Shown one piece after another: positions 16,983-24,362 of a stretch of DNA of 39,659 bases. Each line of letters opens with the position of its first letter. Within the stretch, counting starts at the first letter, position 1. Origin of the DNA: CBDUMN01 sp965368335 (lineage in GTDB: Bacteria > Pseudomonadota > Alphaproteobacteria > Rhodospirillales > JAPHRK01); NCBI GenBank assembly GCA_965368335.1, contig CBDUMN010000025.1, forward strand, positions 1 through 39,659, written 5' to 3'. The position numbers and the translations under genes are program-made. The notes below the pieces were generated by a model. It was given only the letters and a program-made list of their open reading frames with translations, was not told where the DNA came from and ran no database searches.

Positions 16983-17659
16983 ACCGATTGTTTCTCCCGC
17001 CGATTATTTAAAACGAAGCGGTGGCCGAATAGGGATATCTCAAGCGCATGCTCCGGCCCTTCACCTATCGCCCGATACCGGCGCTCGAATTCAGATCTTT
17101 CGACTCCTTCAGGCAACCGACAAAGTTCGTCAAAATCTTTGCGGGTCCAGCATCTTTCTCCCCAATGCTCATCGACCGACGGCAAAGGGGCGTCATTGAG
17201 GGTAAAATGCTCCGCCAGAGCGTTGAACAAACCAATCAGCGAGGCAAAGCTCAACTGGTCGAGCGTCAAACGATCCGCACCCTTTGGAATATCGAATCGC
17301 TCCACCGCGACAATCGGGCCTCTATCCACTTCCGCCGTCATTTCATGAACCGTCGTGCCGAATTGCTCCAGCCCCTGATAAAGAGCGAACACGGAAGGGA
17401 AAAGACCGGGAAGTTCCGGTGGCCCGGGATGAAGATTGTAGGCGGGCCCATCGAGAGCAGCCAACTGGTCGGCACTCAGGATGACACCGGTCCCGGCGGC
17501 AATCAGTCGCGCTTCTTTTAACGGTTTGGCGAAACGCTCCGTTACATCGTCTTTTGAGGCCAAAAGAGTGATTTTTATTTCCGGTGTAGGCCCCCGCAAT
17601 CCAGCTTCCAAAAACTGGGCCATAGTCGGCTCGGTCAGCAGCAAAATTTCTTTGGGCAT
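16940..17659 (-). CDS. Formyltransferase-like protein (Formyl_trans_N family)
   Basis: A 239-residue protein with the formyltransferase core. AYNLHPGPPELPG carries N75 and H77, and EVDRGPIVAVERF supplies D112, so the Asn-His-Asp catalytic set of methionyl-tRNA and sugar formyltransferases is complete. It is shorter than Fmt (about 310) and lacks a recognisable Fmt C-terminal OB domain. Formylation of a sugar amine, as in VioF/FdtF-type enzymes, is thus more likely than tRNA formylation. An excellent SD (GGGGAGAGG) precedes ATG 17659. It is antisense to the end of the sulfotransferase gene and divergent from fliF. Sugar substrate is inferred from neighbours. Confidence 0.7.
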   Translation of the reverse strand: MPKEILLLTEPTMAQFLEAGLRGPTPEIKITLLASKDDVTERFAKPLKEARLIAAGTGVILSADQLAALDGPAYNLHPGPPELPGLFPSVFALYQGLEQFGTTVHEMTAEVDRGPIVAVERFDIPKGADRLTLDQLSFASLIGLFNALAEHFTLNDAPLPSVDEHWGERCWTRKDFDELCRLPEGVERSEFERRYRAIGEGPEHALEISLFGHRFVLNNRREKQSVYVAGLSADKDSSA

Positions 17660-17712
17660 CGGCCTCTCCCCACACAGGTTTCTCCATTGATCATAAGCCC
17701 CGAATCAGGCTA

Positions 17713-17725
17713 GGCAATATTTGCC
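17713..17725. promoter_or_regulatory. GGCAATATTTGCC dyad upstream of fliF; candidate FlbD site
   Basis: This is a perfect 5-bp-arm inverted repeat (GGCAA-TAT-TTGCC), 146 bp upstream of the fliF start in the 211-bp divergent region 17660-17870. A GAATC site (17702-17706) and a TTAACG half-site (17731-17736) flank it. In Caulobacter FlbD represses fliF through a site in its promoter. A dyad of the same spacing precedes fliK here. Spacing of GG to GC is 8, so it is not a sigma-54 promoter. Confidence 0.4.
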
Positions 17726-17870
17726 GGGTGTTAACGTCTTCTTCAGCGTTGAAACGATAATCTCAATGATTGGATACGGCTCTCCGCTGTAAGAACGGGA
17801 AATCTAAAGAAGGCGGGGAAAAAGAAAAGCCGGAAGGCCAGCAACGTACTGTAACGATGGAAAAAATATC

Positions 17871-19526
17871 GTGGGCGCACTCGTCGAAACACTCAAGAAC
17901 CTAGGCCCCATGCGCCTCGCCATCATGGGCGGAACGGTGGTTGGCCTTTTGGCTTTCTTCATTTTTCTGACCTCGCGACTAACATCACCGGCCATGTCGC
18001 TTCTGTATTCTGACCTGGACCCCAACGATTCGGGAGCTATCGTCAAGCAACTGGAAGCACAGAAAATTCCCTTCGAATTGGCCCGTGGCGGCACGGAAAT
18101 TTATGTTCCCGGCGACAAAGTTCTGCGCACCCGCGTATCCATGGCCGAACAAGGCCTCCCCGGCGGCGGTTCGGTCGGCTATGAAATTTTCGACGAATCC
18201 GATGCTCTCGGCAGCACCAACTTCGTCCAGAACGTCAATCTGGTCCGCGCGCTCGAAGGCGAACTGGCCCGAACGATTCGCTCCATCACCAACGTCAAAG
18301 CAGCCCGCGTCCATCTGGTTATGCCGCGGCGAGAACTATTCAGCCGGGAGAAGCAGGAACCCAGCGCCTCCATCGTTTTACGCATGACAGGCTCATCCCG
18401 CCTAGCCAAAGAAAAGGTTCTTGCCGTTCAGCATCTGGTTGCCGCCGCCGTGCCCTCGTTAACGCCACGCCAAATCTCCATCGTCGATGACAAAGGCAAT
18501 CTCTTGGCCCGGGGCTTCGACGACCCGGAAGGCCTCTTTGAAGAAGACGCGGAATCCAAACGAATCAACTATGAAACGCGCTTGGCTCGCACAGTTGAAG
18601 AGTTGCTCGAAAAATCCGTTGGCTTCGGCAAGGTCCGTGTTGAAGTGCGGGCCGATATGGACTTCGACCGCGTCACCACACAGGAAGAAACCTACGACCC
18701 TGACGGTCAGGTTGTTCGCTCCACCCAAACCAGTGAAGAGAACGCTCAATCACAAGATCGCGAACAGGACCTGCCGGTAAGCGTCGGCACCAACTTACCC
18801 GACAACAACGAAAGCGGAACCGGCGCATCGGCCCAATCGTCCGAGTCGCGGACTGACGAAACGGTCAACTTCGAAATTTCCAAAAGGGTCACCAGCACGG
18901 TTAAGGATACCGGCGTGGTCAATCGGCTGTCTGTCGCGGTATTGGTCGACGGCACCTACCGGGTCGATGAGAACGGCGACCGTCAATATTCGCCCCGCGC
19001 AACCGAAGAGATGGAACTACTCGCCACTCTGGCGCGCACGGCCATCGGCTTCAACGAAGACCGTGGCGACACCGTCGAAATCATAAACATGCGCTTCGTC
19101 GATGCCGAGATCGGCGAAGAGACCTTCGAAGAAATATTCTTCGGCTTCTCCAAGGAAGACCTGATGCGCTTTGCCGAGCTTCTGGTGCTCGCCATCGTCG
19201 CAATCCTGGTTATTCTCCTGGTCGTCCGTCCGTTGATTTCGCGGGCCTTCGAGGCCTCGCCCATGGCCGCAGGCATGGCCGAGGCGGAAGCAGCCCTGCT
19301 GGCTGAGGGGGCTGAAGCTCCGGCCCTTGCCGGTCCGGGCATGGAGCCGGGCCTGATTGAAGGGGGACCTCCAGGTCACGAAGAATCATTCGACGAGTTG
19401 ATCGACATCGACCGGGTCGAAGGTCGGGTCAAGGCATCCTCGGTCAAGAAGGTTGGCGAAATCGTCGAGAAACATCCGGAAGAGGCCCTGGCCATTATCC
19501 GAAACTGGATGTATCAGGAACAGTAA
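17871..19526 (+). CDS. fliF: Flagellar MS-ring protein FliF
   Basis: A 551-residue membrane protein with a first transmembrane helix near 16-36 (LAIMGGTVVGLLAFFIFLTS) and a second near 428-450 (LLVLAIVAILVILLVV). The periplasmic ring-building YscJ/FliF domain lies between them (LLYSDLDPNDSGAIVKQLEA, VKAARVHLVMPRRELF, IVDDKGNLLARG). The cytoplasmic tail ends in VGEIVEKHPEEALAIIRNW, the FliG-binding segment. It forms the MS ring, the first structure of the basal body. GTG start at 17871; the ATG at 17857 is out of frame. First gene of a long operon running to about 30429. Confidence 0.95.
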   Translation: MGALVETLKNLGPMRLAIMGGTVVGLLAFFIFLTSRLTSPAMSLLYSDLDPNDSGAIVKQLEAQKIPFELARGGTEIYVPGDKVLRTRVSMAEQGLPGGGSVGYEIFDESDALGSTNFVQNVNLVRALEGELARTIRSITNVKAARVHLVMPRRELFSREKQEPSASIVLRMTGSSRLAKEKVLAVQHLVAAAVPSLTPRQISIVDDKGNLLARGFDDPEGLFEEDAESKRINYETRLARTVEELLEKSVGFGKVRVEVRADMDFDRVTTQEETYDPDGQVVRSTQTSEENAQSQDREQDLPVSVGTNLPDNNESGTGASAQSSESRTDETVNFEISKRVTSTVKDTGVVNRLSVAVLVDGTYRVDENGDRQYSPRATEEMELLATLARTAIGFNEDRGDTVEIINMRFVDAEIGEETFEEIFFGFSKEDLMRFAELLVLAIVAILVILLVVRPLISRAFEASPMAAGMAEAEAALLAEGAEAPALAGPGMEPGLIEGGPPGHEESFDELIDIDRVEGRVKASSVKKVGEIVEKHPEEALAIIRNWMYQEQ

Positions 19527-19563
19527 TAAGGGCCTTAAATGGCTTAATAAGGGACGTTGATCC

Positions 19564-20583
19564 ATGGCAAAGGCAACGGAAGACTATCGCAGTTTGGCAG
19601 GTCCGGAGAAGGCGGCTATTTTCATGCTCGCCCTCGGCGATGACCATTCTGCTGCGCTGTTTGAGATGATGGATGACGAAGAAATCCGCGAACTTTCTCA
19701 AACCATGGCGACCTTGGGTAACATTAACGCGACCCTGGTCGAGCGGTTATTCGTCGAGTTCGCCGACCAGCTGTCCTCCACCGGCTCTCTGGTCGGCTCC
19801 TATTCCAGCACCGAACGCCTGCTGATGAAAACGCTGCCCGGCGACCGGGTCGAGCAGATCATGGAGGAAATCCGCGGTCCGGCCGGGCGAACCATGTGGG
19901 ACAAATTGAACAACGTCAACGAAACGGTGCTCGCCAACTATTTCAAAAACGAATATCCGCAGACCGTCGCCGTCGTACTTTCCAAAATTCGCCCCGACCA
20001 CGCCGCCCGCGTCTTGAGCGTTTTGCCGGAAACCTTCGCCATGGAGGTCATCACTCGGATGCTGCGCATGGAATCGGTGCAAAAAGAAGTGCTCGATTCG
20101 GTTGAAAAAACGCTTCGAACCGAATTCATGAGCAACCTCGCCCGCACGGCGCGCAAAGAACCTCACGAAATGATGGCCGCCATCTTCAATACGCTCGACC
20201 GCAACACGGAAGCCCGTTTCATGTCGGCTCTCGAAGAGCGCAACCGGGAATCCGCCGAGCGTATTCAAGCCCTGATGTTCACCTTCAACGATCTCATTCG
20301 CGTCGACGCCAGCGGCATTCAGGTTCTGCTCCGCCAAGTTGAGAAGGATCGCCTGGGCATCGCGCTCAAGGGCGCCAACGACGAGGTGAAAGATTTGTTC
20401 TTCCAGAACATGTCGGAACGTGCGGGCAAGATGCTGAAAGAAGACATGGAAGCCATGGGACCGGTTCGCCTCAGCGAAGTAGACGAAGCCCAGGCCGAGA
20501 TCGTCACCTTGGCCAAGCAACTGGCCGATGCAGGCGAAATCGTCATCTCCAGCGGCAGCGACGAAGACGAATTGGTCTTCTAG
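19564..20583 (+). CDS. fliG: Flagellar motor switch protein FliG
   Basis: A 339-residue protein with N (GPEKAAIFMLALGDDHSAAL), middle (NYFKNEYPQTVAVVLSKIRP, the EHPQ motif with Tyr for His) and C domains (LIRVDASGIQVLLRQVEKD, ALKGANDEVKDLFFQNMSER). The C domain carries the charged helix that meets the stator. FliG couples the MS ring to FliM/FliN and takes torque from MotA. Length and order match the family. It follows fliF at 37 bp. Confidence 0.95.
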   Translation: MAKATEDYRSLAGPEKAAIFMLALGDDHSAALFEMMDDEEIRELSQTMATLGNINATLVERLFVEFADQLSSTGSLVGSYSSTERLLMKTLPGDRVEQIMEEIRGPAGRTMWDKLNNVNETVLANYFKNEYPQTVAVVLSKIRPDHAARVLSVLPETFAMEVITRMLRMESVQKEVLDSVEKTLRTEFMSNLARTARKEPHEMMAAIFNTLDRNTEARFMSALEERNRESAERIQALMFTFNDLIRVDASGIQVLLRQVEKDRLGIALKGANDEVKDLFFQNMSERAGKMLKEDMEAMGPVRLSEVDEAQAEIVTLAKQLADAGEIVISSGSDEDELVF

Positions 20584-20595
20584 GTCTGAGCATCC

Positions 20596-21711
20596 ATGAG
20601 CGCAAATCCCAAACCCTTTTTGTTCAACACCTCCTTCGATCCTCCGACAAAAGAGGAAATCGCGGCCGCTCGGCAAGCTGAACTGGATCGCGAGCACCAG
20701 GAGGAAGAACGTCTTAAAGCCCTAGAAGCTGCGGAAGAGGCACCCTCTTTCTCCGAAGAGGAGTTGGAAGCGGCGAAGCAGGAGAGCTACGACCAAGGCC
20801 GCCAGGAAGCGATCCGCGAAATGGAAGTCCATGCGGAACAAATCCTCGCCGTAACTCAACAATCGGTAGCGACTAAACTCGAGCAAATTTTCTTACTGCA
20901 GGAGCAAGCTGCTCATGTGGCCGAGCGCAACACGCTGGAACTCGCCAATGTGATCGTTCGTAAGCTGTTTCCGGCCTTGGCCGTTGAGCATGGGCCTCCC
21001 GAAATCTTTGCCGTCGTACGCAACACGCTTGAGCAGTTCCGCGAAGAACCCGCCGTGACAATCCGGGTTCATACCGATTATGAACCGCCTATGAGCAAAG
21101 CAACGCAAGAAATGGCCGACAGAGGGCTTTTCAAAGGATCCGTCCACGTTATCGGCGACCCGGAAATTTCACCGGGCGATTGCCGGATCGAATGGGATGG
21201 CGGCGGCGCAGAGCGCAATATGGATCGCCTTTGGGGTGAAATCGACGGAATCATTGAAAAAACCATGGGCATGATGGATCAATTCGAGGGCCCCTATGAG
21301 CCCCTGGAGCGACCCGACCCCACACCACCGCCGCAACCGCAAGGGCAAGGGCAAGCCGAAAAACAGCAGTCAGCCGCAGCTCCGGCTGACGATATTGATG
21401 CGGCGGACAATATCGACCTTTTCGGCGACGATGAAGAACCAGCGTCCCCAGCCCAGGATACTCCCGCCGAACAGGAAGCCTTGCCAGACAATATCGAGCT
21501 CTTCGGCGAGGAAGACGAAACGGCATCAACCGAAGAGACTTCACCGGAAATTCCGGAAAACGATCACGCGATGGAATCGGTAGACGATCAAGCCGAAGCG
21601 GAAATGGCCGAGCGCCAACATCCTGCAATGGAACGACAGACCACCGAAGCAGCACCCGAGACAGAACCCGAAACGACGGCAAGTAATCCTTCAGGAGTAG
21701 AGAATGGCTGA
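20596..21711 (+). CDS. fliH: FliH-like flagellar export regulator with acidic repeat tail
   Basis: A 371-residue protein. Residues about 50-215 form an acidic, helical FliH/FlbE-type region: SYDQGRQEAIREMEVHAEQI, then NTLELANVIVRKLFPAL, and GDCRIEWDGGGAERN near its end, which is the conserved FliH closing motif. FliH binds FliI and FliN to bring the ATPase to the export gate. The last 130 residues are a disordered Glu/Asp/Pro/Gln tail with two copies of a short motif, DNIDLFGDDEE and DNIELFGEEDE. This is not part of classical FliH. The stop overlaps the fliN start by 8 bases. Confidence 0.82.
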   Translation: MSANPKPFLFNTSFDPPTKEEIAAARQAELDREHQEEERLKALEAAEEAPSFSEEELEAAKQESYDQGRQEAIREMEVHAEQILAVTQQSVATKLEQIFLLQEQAAHVAERNTLELANVIVRKLFPALAVEHGPPEIFAVVRNTLEQFREEPAVTIRVHTDYEPPMSKATQEMADRGLFKGSVHVIGDPEISPGDCRIEWDGGGAERNMDRLWGEIDGIIEKTMGMMDQFEGPYEPLERPDPTPPPQPQGQGQAEKQQSAAAPADDIDAADNIDLFGDDEEPASPAQDTPAEQEALPDNIELFGEEDETASTEETSPEIPENDHAMESVDDQAEAEMAERQHPAMERQTTEAAPETEPETTASNPSGVENG

Positions 21712-22066
21712 AACGGAAAAAGACGCCCTCGAACTCAGTGACGTCAACTCTCTGGAAGCGGAAGAGGCGCCCCCAGAAGATATGATGGATGGCCTGGAGG
21801 AGGCCCTTGATCTGCCACGCAGCGCACGGGAACTGGAAGAAATTTACGATATTCCGGTTCAGGTTTCCGCCGTTCTCGGTAAAGCCAGCATGCGGGTAAG
21901 CCAGTTGCTTAAACTTGGACGCGGCGCCGTTGTCGAGTTGGACCGCAAGGTCGGTGAAGCCATCGACATTTACGTCAACAACCGCCTCGTAGCACGGGGA
22001 GAAGTCGTGGTGGTTGAAGACAAGCTGGGCATCACCATGACTGAAATTATCAAAGGCTCCCAGTAA
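21704..22066 (+). CDS. fliN: Flagellar motor switch protein FliN
   Basis: A 120-residue protein ending in a SpoA/FliN domain (about 45-115): IYDIPVQVSAVLGKASMRVS, LLKLGRGAVVELDRKVGEAI and VNNRLVARGEVVVVEDKLGI. FliN forms the lower C-ring and docks FliH-FliI. The N-terminal 40 residues are acidic. The fliM gene, normally its partner, is not in this window. Confidence 0.95.
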   Translation: MAETEKDALELSDVNSLEAEEAPPEDMMDGLEEALDLPRSARELEEIYDIPVQVSAVLGKASMRVSQLLKLGRGAVVELDRKVGEAIDIYVNNRLVARGEVVVVEDKLGITMTEIIKGSQ

Positions 22067-22104
22067 GGGGAGCCCCCGAGAACAACGCGGGAACGAGGGA
22101 AGAG

Positions 22105-22890
22105 ATGCAGTCGAAAACAACAATGGATATGGCAACCGTCATTGGCTTGATCGCCGGTTTTGGCTTGGTCGCCAGCGCCATTTATCTAGGCGGGTCGCCT
22201 GGATCGTTTTTCAACATTCCTTCCGTTCTCATCGTTATCGGGGGAACGTTAGCCGTCACCACCGTTTGTTTTTCGCTTTCCGAAATGGGCCGCAGCGCCA
22301 GCATTATCTTAAAAACCATTTTTCATAGCAATCCGGACCCCGCAACGGCGGCGGTCAATGTCCTCGAAGTCGCCGTCATGGCTCGAAAGCAGGGCATTCT
22401 GTCGTTGCAAAACGTCATGGCCGAAGTCGAAGGCGAACAGTTTTTGCACAAAGGATTGGCCATGGTGGTCGATGGTACGCCAGGCGAAGAGGTCGAGGTT
22501 ATTTTGCGGCGCGATATGCAGGCCACCCTGCAGCGCCACGTCAAGAGCGCCAACGTCTTAAAAAAAGCCGCTGAGTTTTCTCCGGCCATGGGCTTGATCG
22601 GCACCCTGATCGGCCTTGTCCAGATGCTCGGCAATCTGAACGACCCCTCAACCATTGGCCCCAGCATGGCCGTCGCTCTGTTAACCACGTTTTACGGCGC
22701 GGTGCTCGCCAATATGGTTTTTCTGCCCCTGGCGGCCAAGCTGGAGCGGAACTCGGTGGAAGAAGCCTTGGTCAACAACGTCTATTTGATGGGGGCGACC
22801 TCCATCGGACGCCAGGAAAATCCCCGGCGGCTGGAAATGCTGCTCAACAGCGTTCTACCGCCCGCCAAACGCGTGAAGTTTTTCGACTGA
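22105..22890 (+). CDS. motA: Flagellar stator protein MotA/PomA
   Basis: A 261-residue membrane protein with four predicted helices: about 9-28 and 35-55, then the pair near 155-185 (FSPAMGLIGTLIGLVQML) and 190-215 (GPSMAVALLTTFYGAVLANM). This is the PomA-type short form. It resembles Vibrio PomA more than E. coli MotA, including the LGGSPGSF and IVIGGTLAVT starts. The cytoplasmic loop contacts FliG. No motB/pomB follows; flbD comes next at 54 bp, so the ion-channel partner must be encoded elsewhere. Whether it uses H+ or Na+ cannot be told from this subunit. Confidence 0.9.
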   Translation: MQSKTTMDMATVIGLIAGFGLVASAIYLGGSPGSFFNIPSVLIVIGGTLAVTTVCFSLSEMGRSASIILKTIFHSNPDPATAAVNVLEVAVMARKQGILSLQNVMAEVEGEQFLHKGLAMVVDGTPGEEVEVILRRDMQATLQRHVKSANVLKKAAEFSPAMGLIGTLIGLVQMLGNLNDPSTIGPSMAVALLTTFYGAVLANMVFLPLAAKLERNSVEEALVNNVYLMGATSIGRQENPRRLEMLLNSVLPPAKRVKFFD

Positions 22891-22944
22891 TGCGCAGGAT
22901 TGGAAATAGAAATGAAGAACGACGGATGAAGAGAGTATAGAACC

Positions 22945-24333
22945 ATGCAACTGCTCATCATCGGAACCCTCGGTGGACAAATCGGAGCCGCCAGCAAGAT
23001 CGCCATGGACCGCGGCGCGAAAGTCACTCAGACGGACGATATCGCAGGCGGCCTTGAAGCGTTGCGCAACGGCCAGGGAGGCGATCTCATTATGGTCGAT
23101 GTCGACTTGAACGTCGCCGACCTGATGGTCAGCCTGACCGAAGAACGCATCAACACCCCCGTTGTCGCCTGCGGGGTCGGAAACGACACCGCCGCCGCCG
23201 TCCGCGCCATCAAGGCCGGAGCCAAAGAATACATCCCCTTGCCGCCCGACGCCGAATTGATTGGCGCCGTGCTCGCCGCCATCGCCGAAGAAAGCCACGC
23301 GTTGATTTTCAAAGATCCGGCCATGGAGCAAACAGTGCGCATGGCCGAACAGGTGGCGGGAAGCGATGCAAGCATCCTCATCACCGGCCCATCGGGCACC
23401 GGCAAAGAGGTCATGGCCCGGTTCATCCATAATAAATCACGACGCAAAGACAGGGCGTTCATCGCCGTCAACTGCGCGGCGATCCCGGAAAATCTTCTCG
23501 AAAGCGAACTCTTCGGCCATGAGAAAGGGGCATTTACCGGCGCAGTCGCCCGTCGCCTCGGTAAATTCGAGGAAGCCGACGGCGGAACCCTGCTGCTTGA
23601 TGAAATCAGCGAGATGGACCCCCGCCTCCAAGCCAAGCTGCTGCGTGTCATTCAAGAACGCGAAGTGGACCGTATCGGCGGGAAGAAGCCGGTCAAGGTG
23701 GATGTGCGTATCGTCGCCACATCAAACCGCAAGCTTCAGGAAGAAGTGGCGAAGGGAACCTTCCGCGAAGACCTTTATTTCCGTCTCAACGTCGTCAACT
23801 TGGCTTTGCCGGGTTTGGCCCAGCGTCCGCTCGACATCGAGCCGCTGACCAGACACTTCATTCGCAAATATGCCGACGCGAACGACATGCCCGAGTTGCC
23901 ACTGACCGCAGCAGCCATGGATAAGCTCAAGGCCTACAACTGGCCGGGCAACGTCCGTGAGTTGGAAAACACCATGCACCGAGCCGTACTACTCGGCGGC
24001 CCCAACGAAATCGGCGTAGAGGCCGTGATGCTTACCGATGAGGCTGGCACCACAGCCATGACCGCCGCCGTTCAGGCAAGCTCCTTAACACCGACAGGAG
24101 ACGCCGCAGCCGCCTATTCGGCAGCCGCACAGGGGAAAATGGTCGGCCGGACAGTCGCCGAAGTGGAACGTGAACTGATTATCGATACCTTGAAACACTG
24201 TATCGGCAACCGAACGCATGCCGCCAATATCCTCGGCATTTCCATCCGCACCCTGCGCAACAAACTTAAACTCTATAACGAACAAGGCTTCAATGTGCCC
24301 TCACCCGGCGAAGCCGACCAACCGGCGACCTAA
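22945..24333 (+). CDS. flbD: Sigma-54-dependent flagellar regulator FlbD
   Basis: A 462-residue enhancer-binding protein with an atypical receiver (1-115), AAA+ domain (about 125-360) and Fis-type HTH (about 410-447, HAANILGISIRTLRNKLKL). Walker A is GPSGTGKE (148-155), and the sigma-54 loop GAFTGA is intact (195-200). The receiver lacks the acidic pair at its N-terminus (LLIIGTLGG) and the Thr before ACGVGN, but keeps an Asp near 52 and Lys in AGAKEYIPLP. The same pattern is found in Caulobacter FlbD, where a partner, FliX, is used rather than a normal kinase. It activates late, hook-level promoters and represses early ones. Likely target here: the sigma-54 promoter at 8694. Confidence 0.92.
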   Translation: MQLLIIGTLGGQIGAASKIAMDRGAKVTQTDDIAGGLEALRNGQGGDLIMVDVDLNVADLMVSLTEERINTPVVACGVGNDTAAAVRAIKAGAKEYIPLPPDAELIGAVLAAIAEESHALIFKDPAMEQTVRMAEQVAGSDASILITGPSGTGKEVMARFIHNKSRRKDRAFIAVNCAAIPENLLESELFGHEKGAFTGAVARRLGKFEEADGGTLLLDEISEMDPRLQAKLLRVIQEREVDRIGGKKPVKVDVRIVATSNRKLQEEVAKGTFREDLYFRLNVVNLALPGLAQRPLDIEPLTRHFIRKYADANDMPELPLTAAAMDKLKAYNWPGNVRELENTMHRAVLLGGPNEIGVEAVMLTDEAGTTAMTAAVQASSLTPTGDAAAAYSAAAQGKMVGRTVAEVERELIIDTLKHCIGNRTHAANILGISIRTLRNKLKLYNEQGFNVPSPGEADQPAT

Positions 24334-24362
24334 CCATGAAGAACGGGAAGCGGATAATTTAG

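Noticed and set aside
17711..17726. Possible sigma-54 promoter before fliF (TAGGCAATATTTGCC)
   Set aside because: GG to GC spacing is 8 bases rather than 10. Better explained as a dyad operator.
19747..20697. 316-residue minus-strand open frame
   Set aside because: Antisense to fliG and the fliH start, with no family motif.
21251..22135. 294-residue minus-strand open frame
   Set aside because: Antisense to fliH, fliN and the start of motA; Arg/Pro/Leu-rich shadow.
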